A DNA stretch of 64,000 nucleotides from Benincasa hispida (GCF_009727055.1 NC_052359.1:61542649-61606648), one strand, 5' to 3'; positions 37,451-50,710 are shown, counted from the stretch's first letter. Program-made: numbers and translations. The notes: generated from the letters alone by a model not told the origin.

Positions 37451-39008
37451 AGAGTCGCAGAAGTCATATATATAATATTGCTAAAACATATAATTTATTT
37501 ATATTAGTAATCCATGCACTAACCATTTTTTAAAAATGAATTAAATTTAGAAAAATAATTTCATGCACCCTATATGAAATCTATTTTGCAATGATGTTAC
37601 AGTGAGGCAGGGCAAAAGCCACCGTAGGGTAATCAGGTACCCCTTCACTGAAATGAGACAATCTCAACCAATATACAGAACAACTCTTTGTTCCTGTAAA
37701 TATTAGTCACCATTGTTCGATCAAAAGATTGTTAACTAGCTTAACATTTTCTTATAAGTGTAACCCCTCATTTTAGATTCGAGAGTTCTATCCCAATGAG
37801 TCAACTGCAGGGAAAAATATATTGGGGCAAAAACTAAAGCAACCCTATCCATTTCTGGAGTTTGAGTAAAGAGTCATGCAAATGCCATCTGTAGGAGGGC
37901 ACAAGCAGAGGTGCCTAGAGGCCAAGTATGAAAATTTACTACAAATTAATGAGAGAGACCATAGGACTCTCTCCATTCACCTTGGTATTGACCTATACAA
38001 ACACAACCTATAGGGAGACACAAACAAAGGTGCCTTGAGAGTATAGGTCTCACAATGTAAAATATGAGGGAGAAATGTGAAAAGAACAATGAAGTATCAT
38101 ATACTCCATTTTCCTCTCACTGAGTGTTTTACCTAGGGATAATTTAACTTAGGAAAAATACGGCTACTGATTTTCACTAAGTGATTATTTAAGTCTGCCC
38201 AATAATAACATCTGCTTTGGATAGTTAAACAATTTTGATTAATGTTCATTAAATATTTTAATAAACTTTAATAAATAATTGCATGCTTGTAGCAAATCTA
38301 TCTAATTCACCTTTCCGGTCAGTTCCCAGATAGGAGTGTTCCGTTTTCGTCAGATTAAATACCACAGCCTAGACAGAACTAGCCTTAGACAAAGGTCCCT
38401 TAGAGACACATTTGCTACAACTTTAATATTTTATTAAAATCATTTTAATCCTATCAAACTTATTAAAAAGATTAAACTAATTTCTAATCATATTAGAAAT
38501 ATTGTGAACTTAGGTCTATATGAATCATATTTTAAACTATTTAAAATAAATGATTTTAACCTAAATTTGTATGCAATTATTTATTATTGATTTTAATTTC
38601 TAGTTTCATTTAATTATAACAATTATAAAACAAATGAAATAAATTAATCCCATACATTGCGTTTGAAATCATACTTAGGAAAAGTTATAACAATTATAAA
38701 ATTACTTAAAGTAATGACATGCTTTATGCAATTTCCATTTCATTATTCAACATACATAACATTTATATAATAAAGTAATGAAATTGATAATGATATTCAT
38801 CAAAACATGCATACTATATATTATAATAATTATCATATAATGATGCATGATGATGTCATTAATGCATGCACTATATATTGTAACATTTATATTATATGAT
38901 CCATGCACATGCTATAAAATAAATTATGCAATTATATTGAAATAGTTATAATATTTATGGTGCATGAAAAAATGCATAACCTAAGGTGAGATTTTCTATA
39001 TGGCATAC
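37451..39008 (-). mobile_element. C1 5' leader (noncoding)
   Basis: No coding. From 38280 to 39008 the sequence is clearly related to the leader of C3 at 59285-60330 (same order of ATCTATCTAATTCACCTTTCC, TTAGACAAAGGTCCCTTA and ATGCATG-rich blocks). It breaks off at 39008, where gypsy element A begins, and resumes at 42672. C1 has only a single diverged copy of the segment that is tandemly triplicated in C3. Confidence 0.7.
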
Positions 39009-41137
39009 TGATGACATGCAGAAATGCATGTCATCTTAGTCCTTTTACTTAGAATTATGAAGGTTGTTAGGCAGAAATGTGTCGATTGTGCTAGGAATTC
39101 ATGAGAAAAGGAGTTTGCGTCGATCAACATGATGAATCTCAGCATTACTTTGCGTTAATTATGGGTTCAATGTTCTATTTTTGTAGCCAATGTAGGAAAT
39201 GAACGCAAACGTGAAAATCGGACCATCGCATAGACAACCGCATGCGGAGAAACACTCCATCGNAGGTAAACGCATCGATCAACGCATGGATATTACGGTA
39301 ATCAGCCGCATGTGTCCATCGCATGGGAGTTACGCTCGTCAAGCGATTTTGGTCATCATGTAGAGTTGCGGTGTTAAGCGAATACGGCTATTAAATGATT
39401 ACGGCTACGCGACAATGCATTCTAATGGGATCAACGCAAGGTTGGTGGAATGAACGCATCAACGCAGCTACCTCAAGAAAATCCAAAGCTGATGCTAACA
39501 TTTAACCTACCACGCCATTAGTGGCAAGGTTCAGAAAGGACGAACGTGTTGAGCATCAGACTCAGAGTAGTCTAATTAATGCTGTCGGCGGCCAAACTCT
39601 ATAAATAGAAGCCGATGAGCTCAAATTCATTTTATCCAAGGTTTTCGCCTGAGGTTCGCCTATGGCGGATCCTTGTGATCCAGAAAAACTGCGTGAGAAG
39701 ACGCTGAGAGTTCTTCACCTCCTTTATCCATTTCGAGTGACGATCGGAGCCTTTGATCGGAGCTAGATCTCGATAGAGTCAGCTCCTTCATCCATCCATG
39801 GCACTACCGGCAGCCTTGACGCATATCCGCTGGAAGCAAAGTTTTACTTCCAGCCGATCATTTCTTTTCCTTTCTTTTTCTATATTGTATTGTATGATAT
39901 TTTGAATTAAGAAATTAAAACAATGTGTTTTCAATGCATTTCTCTATTCCTTCGACTCCATCTCTATCTTCTTGCTTAGCATCTTTACTTTCATTGCAAC
40001 ACTTAGTGAGATTGCTTGGGTATTGCATACTTAGTCATGTGGATTAGGGATATGAAGCATGTAGCAACCCACTGAGAGGTGTGCGTTGTTCAAGTATGTG
40101 AGTAATCTTATTTTCTTAGTGTGAAGCTGCTGCAACGCCTGTCTATGGGCTAACACATTGCTTGTCTATGAGTGAAGTCAGCAATAATCAACTGCCCGAG
40201 AGGGTAAGTGGTTGAATGCATTAAGCAAGGTATGCGTTGTTCACTAGGGATAGTAACAACCATAGGTCAGCAAAGTTTATGCGATTGTCTTGTATTATGT
40301 ATGCTTCATTCGTCCATTAGGGATACTCGGGAGGGTAGTCTAAGGACAGGATCTAGGCTTGGGAAGGTCAGGTCAGAATCTAGGCTTGGGAGAGCATGAA
40401 TAGAACACATAATACCAGAGATAGGCGCTTAGGAATGAGCAGTATTTGTTATTAACGCATCACATGCATCCTTGAGATAGGATAGGATTGAATGTGGTTA
40501 CCTTGCTTTCATGCATTTTGCATCATCGCATAGGACAAGAGTAGAGACTTAGGAATAAGCTCTATGGACACTTTGCGTTCAACACATGCATCCTAGAATT
40601 AGGAGCATCGCATTTCCATTGGAAAATGACTTTTCGTGTATGGTTGTAACATGATCGCATAGTCTGACGCTGACTAAGGTTCCCTTGTGGTCACTCTTAA
40701 GGGTTGCAATGAAAACATCTTCGCATTTTATCCATTTTCCATTTCATTTATTTCATGTTAAGGTTTGTCGCATCTCTATCTTTCATGCATATTCTCATTG
40801 TGTTGTCTGTTAGATAGGAGTAGGAGTAGGATTAACTTAGCAACATCCCCTTTATTCTTTTATTCAACCGCTGCATGCACAATCATTGCAAACATATAGT
40901 TACAAGTCCCTGTGTTCGACCTCAGATTACCTGAGAAACTTGCATTCATGTTATACTTGGCATGAACGTAAGAAAACGTGTGGCAGGATGCATGGTCATC
41001 ACATACATTCGTTAACGCAATTTTCATTCCAATGCATGACCATTGACGCATGACTATCAACGCATATCTTAGGAACATGCATCGCATAATGCGACCACGG
41101 TAGTTGTCGAGTAAAATTGACTTCCAATTTCCGCACA
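39009..41137 (+). repeat. 5' LTR of gypsy element A
   Basis: Starts TGATGACATG and ends CCGCACA, about 2.1 kb. A TATA box CTCTATAAATAG sits at about 39597. The sequence shares its words (GCATCGCATAG, ATGCATCCT) with the solo LTR at 51386-53327 and the LTR at 46921-48240. Open frames inside it are not genes. Confidence 0.75.
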
Positions 41138-41146
41138 TAAATTTTT

Positions 41147-41164
41147 TGGCGTCGTTGCCGGGGA
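41147..41164 (+). promoter_or_regulatory. tRNA-Asp primer-binding site, gypsy A
   Basis: TGGCGTCGTTGCCGGGGA differs by one base from the primer site TGGCGCCGTTGCCGGGGA typical of Athila-type elements, complementary to the 3' end of Asp tRNA. Confidence 0.8.
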
Positions 41165-42033
41165 TTTGGCAACTAAATATTTGTTAAGTTTTGTGTCTCT
41201 GTGAGCAAACTTTTTATCTTGAGTGTATTGCAGCTTGTGCGACCAGGTTGCAAACAATATTGAAGTGTGGGCAATGTGCTGAAAGTCAGTATTGACCCCA
41301 AGGTAGGAGGGCAATTAGTTGCAAAAGAGCCGAAGGCAGTTCTAAGCTCATGGTGGCCAACATGCGCCCAACAATTTTCGGAAGTTCCAATGGTCAAGGA
41401 AACTTGACCCAAGCAGTTGAGAGCCATCTCCTGCATGGAAGACTCCTTGCGGTGACAACACGCCTATTTTTTTCCAGGGACGTCTTCTACCCTATCTTTA
41501 CTTTGCTTTCTTAGTATAGGTTATTTTTATTTTATTTTGGATATATGGTTGCTTCCTTGGTTTTAGGTACGTTTGCTCCTGTAGGTGCAACAATAAGTCT
41601 CCTTGGTTCGTAGTTCAACGGAAGAATTCCTTTCACCCTTCAACGCAAGGCTTCAATCACGTGGATTCCAACGCATGAGCGCATGTGTTGTTCCGCCTAA
41701 GGTCTTTTCTTGTTATCTTGTATATCTTATCCTTTTAAAATTCTCTTTTTTCCGATTGTGTTGTTTTGCGATGTTTTTATAATGGTACGTATAGTTCACC
41801 ACATTTTCTAACTAATCAATGCAAGACATTCTTTACTTTTATTAGCTTCTTCAAATTTTTAAAGTCTTAAGTTTTATTTTGTGCAAACCTGTGTTCAAAC
41901 ATTTATTATCGCATTCTTGTAATTTTGTTTTTAGCTTTGCAGTGAGAACGCTGCCAACCTCTAAGTTTGGGGGTGGCAGCGGTCTCGGAGAATTGCATTT
42001 ATTATATTGCGATCATTTGAAAAAAAAACTTGA

Positions 42034-42671
42034 TGTGCGGAAATTGGAAGTCAATTTTACTCGACAACCAAATCCCGTGGTCGAATTATGCGATGCATGT
42101 TCCTAAAATATGCGTTGATAGTCATGCATTGGAATGAAAATTGCGTTAACGAATGTATGCGATGACCATGCGTCCTGCCACAAGTTTTCTTGCGTTCATG
42201 CCAAGTATAACATGAACGCAAGTTTCTCAGGTAATCTGAGGTCGAACACAGGGACTTGTAACTATATGTTTGCGGTGATTGTGCATGCGGTGGTTGTGTA
42301 AAAGAATAAAAGGGATGTTGCTAAGTTAATCCCACTCCTACTCCTTTCTAACAGACAACGCAATGAGAATATGCATGAAAGGTAAAGATGCGACAAACCT
42401 TGGCATGAAATAAATGAATGGGAAAATGGATAAAATGCGAAGATGTTTTTATTGCAACCCTTAAGAGTGACCGCAAGTGAACCTTAGTCAGCGTCAGACT
42501 ATGCAATCATGTTACAACCATAAACGGCAAGTCATTTTCCAATGGAAATGCGATGCTCCTAATTCTAGGATGCATGTGTTGAATGCAAAGTGTCCATAGA
42601 GCTTATTCCTAAGTCTTTACTCTTGTCCTATGAAATGATGCAAAATGCATGAAAGCAAGGTGACCACATTC
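42034..42671 (-). repeat. inverted partial LTR of the gypsy A family
   Basis: Reverse complement of 40490-41137 with high similarity. It begins with TGTGCGG at exactly the LTR terminus and is cut off at 42671, where C1 leader sequence resumes. With the 5' LTR it forms a long inverted repeat with an 896-base loop. Confidence 0.8.
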
Positions 42672-43361
42672 TCGGAACGTTGCAACGCTATGGAAAAATT
42701 CTTCCATTCGTCTCTTTGAGCACAACATTGTAACACTATTGTACAGTCGCCTACTATACAATGGCGATCTTTTCCAATTTTGCTCCAATTCGGATCTTGT
42801 TTTCTCCAGAACTTGGTCGGAAAAAATCAAAATCGACCCGGACTATGAATATACAGGCTTGATTGCATAAGTATGCCCAAAACACCGAGTCCTTACAAAC
42901 CAATTTGTAAAGAAAGCAGTAAATCTAAAGACCAATCATGAAACATCCACAATTGCAAAATCAACATTCATCAACATGAAACGCATAAAAAAATACAGTA
43001 CCTACCACAAGCTAAAAAATAATTCTAGAAATTTAAAACTATGAACAAAAAACGCCACTCTGATATCAATTGAAGGACTGTGAGATTTGATGCAGAAGCA
43101 AGGATCAATCCTAATTTACAATTTCACAGGGAATTAAAATTCAGAAACAAAAGATATGAATTCTAACAAAAATTACAGCATGCTTAACCAAAAAAAAAAA
43201 AAAAAAAAGAAGAGAAAATAGGATTTAGATTACCGACTCTTGAAGTCACAAAGCATTCATGAAATCCTCTCCAATGATCAGGAATTCTTCTCTTAAAACT
43301 TGATCTCAACGAACAAGAAAACAGTAATATCTAATATGGACATCACTACAAAAGAGCCTTC
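42672..43361 (-). mobile_element. C1 leader, primer site and first part of its 5' LTR
   Basis: Leader 42672-43051, then a minus-strand primer site TGATATCAGAGTGGCGT (43052-43068), a diverged form of the initiator Met tRNA site, then the LTR end (TGAAGG on the plus strand, 43071). The LTR is broken at 43361 by a solo LTR and continues at 45132. Confidence 0.7.
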
Positions 43362-45131
43362 TGTTGGGATTGGTGTCCTAATTCTCTTGGTAGTCTCGTA
43401 GTTTGTAAACATTTTGTAATCATATTTTTATTTATAAAATAAATTTTATTTTATAAGCATTTACTCAAATCTAATAAACTAAGATCCATAGTTATTTCAT
43501 ATAACTTAAGCATGTATGTGGAGATATATAAGTGGATCATGCCTTAAGTAATAACCTAAATGCTATGCAGTAGATGGATAAAGGAGGGATATCTTATCCT
43601 GATGACACTACGGATACGACCCGCTTTGTAGACGTTATAAGTGTTATAAAGTGCTATAAACGGTCTGATCTTGACTATTCATGTTGAGACATGTGGGCGG
43701 GGGTATCCTATACAAAGAGTTTGTATAAGACCAGACCCACGAGATGATTAGACTCTTTATATAACGCCATTGATAATTGAGACTTACATCTCACTAGGAT
43801 GACCATAGGTGACATGGTCTTAATCTCGAGTGAGTTGGGAACTCCTGTTCATGAGGGCGGTCCTTTGATTTGTATGGGTGAGAGCAGCCAGATTGCCAAC
43901 TCAATAAGACTACCATTTTGGGGATTCGTCTGATTGGGGAGCTGGGAACTCAGCTACACAAGACGGAATTCACTCCTTCCCAGAAGCAGGGGTAAGTAGA
44001 TAGATTGTTCTCTTAAGGGCCGATTTCGGGTCTTGAACATAGTGGCCATACCCTCTCTATGAAAAAGAAGACTCAGTCATAGTAGGACTATGACTTATTT
44101 TTCATTAGAGGAATCAGTGGTACTTAAGGAGTTAGATGTAATTACAGGGACAAAACGGTAAATTGGCCCAGCTGTACTTACGAGCGATTTGTGAAGGGTC
44201 ATCGCACTGTTGACTAGTTATATCCAATGGACACAGAAATATATCTGTAGTGCAAGGAGTGCAGTTGTCAGTCTTTAGTGGAGCGACCAATAGTTAACGG
44301 ATGGTGGATCTCTGATTAAAGAGTTTAGTTAGTTATTCACGTACTGTTGGAGCTTCAAGCTAGAGATCCATAAGGTCCCCTTGGTAGCTCAGTGGGTTCA
44401 AGTTGAGAATAAGATTTTGGGTTAATTTGAAGTGCTCAAATTAACAAGAGGAAGTTTTATATGTGATATAATTGATATGATGTATTGGATACATTAATTG
44501 GAGGAATTCATATAAATTTGATTTATACCATAACATAGAAAAAGAACTATGGTTTATATGTTTCAAGGTCTACACGATTGAGTTGATTATACGGTAGTTA
44601 TTTGTTTACTCGTTGTTAAACGATCAAGTAGAAAAGTCTATACAATAGGCTTCTGTTTACTAAACGATCGAGTGATAAGGTCTATACAATAGACTTCATA
44701 CATCTCCCACTTACTCGATCGTCTTCCTCCTTCATTCCTTTATCCAAATTCACACAGAGCCCACAACTCCTGGATTCTCACACTGAGAATACCAAGGTAA
44801 CCATTGTAGTGGTGTTCTAGTTCCGTTCAAGGATCGAGTTGGACTCGATTAGTATCGAGGTTCATTCAGGCGTTCGTTGAGATCGAGTTCTGTTCATTGC
44901 ATTCAAGTGGTTCTTTGGACGCATTGGACATTGATCGAGGGATACTTGAAGAAAGGTTCTTCAAAGCTATGCATACTCTATCCCTTGTTCATCTTTTAAG
45001 AAGCATGCTTGTAATTTACTGTTTATGCATAATCTGTTTCTTGTAGACTGTAATGTATTTCTGTTCATTCTAAATGGAATTTGGAACGATCCGCTTCCGC
45101 TCATTGGATATCTATGTTTAGATTTTCTTCA
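43362..45131 (+). mobile_element. solo copia LTR with 5-bp target duplication
   Basis: A 1770-base LTR starting TGTTGGGATTGG and ending TTTCTTCA, with no internal region. CCTTC occurs directly before (43357-43361) and after (45132-45136), and the C1 LTR sequence is continuous when the insert and one CCTTC are removed. This is the footprint of a complete insertion followed by LTR-LTR recombination. It contains ACGATC-rich repeats at about 44565-44725. Confidence 0.85.
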
Positions 45132-45428
45132 CCTTCTGTATTCTCTTTTGGGCTAAAAATCACAGGAGTTTGTGGGCTATGTGTATTAATTTAGTAGTGA
45201 AGGAGAGAAAGGATTTTGAGAGAAAATTATTCTAGAGATCATTCTTGGGAGAGCCAAAACCTTTCTAATACTTTGTGTCTTTTGGGAGGAAGAAGACGAT
45301 CATCATCGTAACTTGCCAATCTCTCATGTCCATGATAAGAGAGAAACAAGGGAAGAGAGTTATAACTCCCTCCTTAATTAAATTCAAAATTGATGTAATA
45401 AAATTTAATATATATATGATAACCACAT
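45132..45428 (-). mobile_element. continuation of the C1 5' LTR
   Basis: CCTTCTGTATTCTC followed by a TTGTGGGCT block matches the corresponding part of other minus-strand LTRs at 45691 and 61510. It stops at 45428, where the 3' LTR of C2 begins, so C2 appears to be inserted in the C1 LTR. The remainder of this LTR would lie beyond the window end. Confidence 0.6.
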
Positions 45429-46853
45429 TGAAGGAAATATTAGAAAAAGATAATTTGAGCGGAAGCAAATATCTTCCAAAATTCCATTTTTATTGAATAT
45501 AATTTTTACAGTATAACAACAAGATATGCATTTTCCTAAAATTATAGCACGCTTTAAATAAAATACCTAAGGTTTTAGAAACCTTTACCTTTGAAGAACC
45601 CTTTCTTCAAGGACTCCTTCGTACGAGCCATGAACAAAACTCATTCTCCATACAGATCTCCTTCTTTAAGAACGAACACCACCATTTGAGAACCCTCTGT
45701 ATTCTCTTGAGATAAAGGATTCAAGCAAGAATTGTGGGCTTTTCTTGAATCCTTGGAAGAGGGAAAGAGATGGAGAGGAGGAGAGGGAAGAGAAGAACTT
45801 TTCTTCTCTGTAAACTTTTTCTTGCAGAGAACTCTTCTCTCAGAGCCAATTGAGAAAGAAGATGAAAAATCTCCAACCAACTTTTATCACAACCTACCTA
45901 AAAACATTAAGAGAATAAAGGAAGGGAGTTGTAACTCCTTCCCTTTAATTAATTTCAATTAAGTTAATATTAATAATATATATATAAAATAACTACTTTA
46001 TTATATATATACACTATATGTTATATCAAATATAACATATAGCCTATAGTTTATATTGCATCAAATATAACATAAACTATAGATTTTATATTCTCTCAAC
46101 CATGACATTTAATATAAATCACATTTATATTAAATTGACTTATATAAATCTCATCCATATAATTGATATTTGGATTATATCCAAATATTTAATTCCTCTC
46201 AATATAAATCGTATTTATATTTAATTACATGAATCTCATTCATATAATTGATATTTGAATCATATTCAAATTCCTCTCATATTACCTTAAATTATAATGT
46301 ATCAAATATATTATATTAATTATGTCACATATATAATCAATTTAATTAATTATATCATATATAATTAATTCCCTCAATTAAATTGAACACTTCAAATTAA
46401 TCCAAAATTAATTCTCAAATATTTCCATTTGAGCTACAGAGTGGACCTTATGGACCTGTAGATTGAAGCTCCAGTGGTACTCGGATAATTAATTAAACTC
46501 TTTAATTAAATTACCCAACATTCATTAACTGCCGATCATTCCACTAAAGACCGATAGTTGTACTTTTCGCACTACAGATAAATTTCTGTGTCTATTGGAT
46601 ATAATTAATCAACAACGCGATGACCTTCAGAAATTTTTCGTAAGTACAACTTGGCCAAAATACCGTTTTGCCCTATAGTTACATCTAACTCTTTAAGTAC
46701 CACTGATTCCTCTAATGAACAAAAAGTCATAGTCCAACTATGACTAAGTCTCTCTCAGGCCAGAAGAGGGTGTGGCCACTATATTCAAGACCCGGAATCA
46801 GCCCTTAAGCGAGGAATTTATCTATTTGCCTCTGCATCGGGGAAGGAGTGGAT
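45429..46853 (-). mobile_element. 3' LTR of copia C2, distal part
   Basis: Begins TGAAGG on the plus strand, the reverse complement of the LTR end CCTTCA. It is collinear with the C4 LTR until 46853, then gypsy element B follows. Both strands are open over 45641-45962, but this is LTR sequence. The missing junction piece of about 170 bases (by comparison with 58340-58560) is absent on both sides of B. Confidence 0.75.
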
Positions 46854-48246
46854 AGAGCCGCCACAACTTGGTGGGCACATCTGGGTGAAAAACATAATAA
46901 ATCACGATGGGACATAAAGCTGATGACAATCAAGTCCGAATTAAGTTGACAAACTGCTAACGAACTATTATAGCAAGAACAATCAACATTTCGGTGACAA
47001 ATATTCGGCGCATCAGACAGAGAATTAATGCCATCCCATCAGTGCAATCATAAGAGAGAAGACGCCTTTCACCCCGAAGCTCTATAAATATCGAGGGCAA
47101 CCAACAGTTAAGGAGTTCAGATAGTTAGAGAATTTTCCTTTAGATAGAATAACCTTGTCTTAGTTTTTCTTTTATTTAAGGTGGAAGCGAGAGAAGCGGG
47201 ATTGTGCCGAAAGATCGTTCCGGTGAACTTGGAAGAGTGTTGTAAGCGTTGAGATCAGAGAGAGGGTCAGCTTCTATGGAAGCAGGAATATCTTTTGAAC
47301 AAAATAAAGTTGATAGTGTAAAAGCCTTGGGAAGCAAGGGATTTCTACCAGGCTCTCTATCCTTATCTTCCATTGTCATTTTGTACTTAAACTTATGTAT
47401 AGGAATGGAATTTACTTCTTTATATCTGTTCACTCTCTGTTTATTACGCATGAGTAGCTAAATCTGTCGAATGGGTCGAGAAGCACTTAGCTAGCATAAT
47501 TGGGGATCTTCACTTTATGTGATTATCTTGTATTATGTATCATTCGTCCATTAGAGATACTCGAGAGGGTAGTCTAAGAGCAGAATCTAGGCTTGGAAAA
47601 GTCAGGTTAGAATCTAGGCTCGAGAGAGTCAGATTAGAACTCATAATCAAAATATAGGAGCTTAGGAATAAGCGTTGTTTGCTATTAACGCATCGCATGC
47701 ATCCTAGAGATAGGATATGATTGTGTGTGGTCACCTTATCTTTGTGTACATCTTGCATCTTCGCATAGGAAAAGAGTAGAGACTTAGGAATAAGCTCTAT
47801 AAACATTATTGCATTCAACACGTACGTCCTAGAACTAGGAGCACCGCATTTGCATTGGAAAATGATTTGCCGTCGCATGAGTGTAGCATGATCACATAGT
47901 TTGACGCATTCCCAGGAAACGCTAGCTAAAGACCTTCTCAACTCGTTCCTTCGCATACTCAGTGTATCTACCGCATAATCGATCTTTTCTCAAATCCGCC
48001 GCACACATTTATTTTATACCACAAACAACAACCCAAACAACTATTTGATTTATTGATTACCGCAAAGTCTTATTAGAAATTATCATCGCATACTGTTTTC
48101 CCTAGTCCCTGGGTTCGACCCTGGACCTACCAGGAAACCCAGTGGGGTTTATACTTGGATTCCGCTGAGAAAACTTGTTGCTCAACGCATTCCCATCACC
48201 ACATTCATTTCATTATTTCATCACATAAAATAACGCATCAAGTTTT

Positions 48247-48264
48247 TGGCGTCGTTGCCGAGGA
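48247..48264 (+). promoter_or_regulatory. tRNA-Asp primer-binding site, gypsy B
   Basis: TGGCGTCGTTGCCGAGGA, two changes from the Athila consensus, six bases after the LTR end. Confidence 0.75.
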
Positions 48265-48409
48265 CTTCGGGAAATCAGTATGCTAACGGTAATTTTTCTG
48301 ATTTCTTTGTAGCTCTCAATCTTTGGCAAATTACAACCTGGAGATTGAGAGGACGTTTAGACGACGACTAAGAAACAGCTGCCAACAACAATAACCAAAT
48401 AAAGACGAC

Positions 48410-50493
48410 ATGATGGAGCAACCTGGAAACGGAGCACCAAACGAAAATAATGTCATGGCGAATCCAATCCTCCTGAGAAACGATCGCAATAGGCCCATTT
48501 GGGACTATGCATCGCCAAACCTCTACGATTTCTCTACAGGAATCATGAGGCCTGCCCTTGATTGATCTTGATTCGAAATGAAACCGGTGATGCTGCAGAT
48601 AATCTAGACTGCAGGACAATTCAGAGGATGGCGTGGCGAGGATCCGCACACCCACCTCCGGAGCTTCATAGAAATCTGCAACACTTTTATGTTCCCGAAT
48701 GTCTCTACCGAAGAAGTTCGACTAACTCTGTTTCCGTTTTCTTTGTGTGATCAGGGAAGAAAATGGGTTTATTCTCTCGAACCAGGAGAGATAACTTCGT
48801 GGGAACAAGTCATCGAAAAGTTCATGAAGAAATATTTTCCACCAACCGAGAATGCCAGGAGAAGGAAATTAATAAAGAATTTTGAACAAGAAATTGATGA
48901 ATCGCTCAGCGATGCTGGGCGAGGTTTAAGAGGCTCGTAAGAGACTGTCCACACAACAGATTACCAAACTGCTTGCAAATGAGATTTTTTACTAAGGACT
49001 GAACCCTGCTATGCAGACCGCTGCCAGTGCGGCAGCAGCTGGTGGTCTGCTTGACAAAACATATGAGGAGGCCCAAAATTTACTTGATTGCATTTCCAAA
49101 AATCACGAGGACTGGCGAGAAAACGATCAAAGATTAAGAATCAAAGATAATGACACAAACAACGGGGCCATCGCATCCCTTAAGAACCAAATGATTGCGA
49201 TGATGAGTTTGATTCAAGGCATCACAATTAATAGTACGAGAGCGAAAAAACGGCTAGGTCAATGCAATTGTTCAAACGACTACAAGTTGTGTCATCTATG
49301 GAGACGCTCATCCGATGGAAGAATGCCCAGGAAATCCACAGTCAGTGTGCTTCATAAAGAACCATCCCTATTCCGATACATATAACCCCGGGTGGAGAAA
49401 CCACCCAAATTTCGCATGGAAAATCAACAACAAAGCTTTCAACTAGAGGCGCAAAAAGAAGGGCCACCCAGATTTTTCCCGCAAACCAACAGTCCAACGC
49501 ATAACCAAGCCAGCAGTTCGCAGACACTGCAATCTTCGTCCTTAGAGAGCTTACTGAAGCAATACATTGAGAAGAACGAATCAGTGCTTCATAATCAAGC
49601 AACGTCCATCCGAAATCTCGAAATTCAGCTAGGACAAATTACAGGTGAGCTCAAAAATAGACCGTAAAGAGCTTTTCCGAGCTCAACGGAGCTCCCTCGC
49701 AACGCTAGGGGTAGAGGGAAAGAACAATGCTTAGTAGTCTCCTTGTTAAGCGACAAACTGACTACGGAAGTTGGGGAGGAACTCATCACGACCAACTTAA
49801 ATGCGGTAACAACCAACGACCCGTTGACTTATAATTCGAAAAGCCCGAGCAAATGAAACCAGAAGTTGCGTCCATTCTCAAGCCTCTAGATCATGAGATA
49901 GAAAAAGTCCAACTACCACGATCTCTGCAAAGATTGAAAAAGAAGCAGAATGATGAAGAAAAGATCGCGACAGTGGCAGTAATGCAAAATGCGATGATCC
50001 CTAAAAAAATGTGCGACCTAGGAATCTTCACGATACCATGCTCCATTGGAGGGGTCTACAGTGGCCAAGCACTATGCAATCTTGGGGCGAGTATAAACAT
50101 AATGCCGCTATCAATCTTCAAACGATTGAATATTGGCACACTCACGCCCACGACAAAGACTCTCTTACTTGCGGTCAGATCCCGAATACATCCCGAGGGA
50201 GAGTTGAAAGATGTCGCAATCTCAACTGATAAATTCATCTTGAGGCAAACTTCATCATTTTGGATTATAAAGCGGATGAAGATGCACCCATCATATTGGG
50301 ACGACCATTCCTCTCGATCGGTCGTGCTCAAATTGATGTGCACAAGGGGGAAATCATAATGAACATTAACGGGGAAAAGCTCCAGATTAAGGCAGTCAGG
50401 ATTTCAGAAGACAGAGAAAAGAATAAAAAGCCGCCGTGGATGTTAAATGTCCAGCTTGCACGCAAAATAAGCAGTCCCCGAGTCATTATGTGA
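48410..50493 (+). pseudogene. gypsy B gag-protease pseudogene
   Basis: The start MMEQPGNGAPNENN is followed by a frame broken near 48562. Recognisable gag blocks are FPNVSTEEVRLTLFPFSL, WEQVIEKFMKKYFPP and AASAAAAGGLLDKTYEEAQ. Near 49260-49420, in another frame, comes CVIYGDAHPMEECPGNP and NPGWRNHPNF, an Athila hallmark; the second cysteine of the CX2C knuckle is tyrosine. The protease part from 49853 reads ALCNLGASINIMPLSIF; the family has DLGAS, so the catalytic aspartate is asparagine. After one more frameshift IILGRPFLSIGRAQIDVHKG closes the domain. Not functional. Confidence 0.85.
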
Positions 50494-50710
50494 TTCAACC
50501 TCATCAGGGATGCAAACCTTTTGAATATGCTTTTTCTACATCAATACTTCATGAACCTTCTTCACCTTGTTATTATTTGCTATCACATATCTACTTTTTT
50601 GCTTATCTTTAAGAAAAAAATGTGATCGTGCTAAATGATTTCGGTGAAAGATTTTGTTAACTATTTTTTAGTATTAATTGACCCTCTCAATGTTTTTCGT
50701 GCAACGATCG

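Larger units (their letters stand above)
39009..42671 (+). mobile_element. Ty3/gypsy (Athila-like) element A, rearranged
   Basis: A 5' LTR (39009-41137), a tRNA-Asp primer-binding site (41147-41164), about 870 noncoding bases and then a partial LTR in the opposite direction (42034-42671). No gag or pol survives. A stretch AGTTTGGGGGTGG near 41964, typical of the region before Athila polypurine tracts, remains. It interrupts the leader of copia C1. One ambiguous base is at 39263. Confidence 0.75.
46854..50710 (+). mobile_element. Ty3/gypsy (Athila-like) element B, partial
   Basis: LTR about 46921-48240 (starts TGATGAC, ends GCATCA, TATA-like CTCTATAAATAT near 47080), primer site 48247-48264, then gag and protease to about 50493. 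Reverse transcriptase, integrase and the 3' LTR are missing. It lies inside the C2 3' LTR, and some of that LTR is missing too, which suggests a deletion that removed the right part of B. Confidence 0.75.

Noticed and set aside
41069..42106. Two frames ending in the same residues (LCDACS), suggesting a duplicated gene
   Set aside because: They arise because the LTR end is present in inverted orientation, so the same noncoding sequence is read twice.
45641..45962. Charged small frames on both strands, also at 61497-61746 and 61818-62117
   Set aside because: All lie at the same place of the copia LTRs and result from GA-rich LTR sequence.
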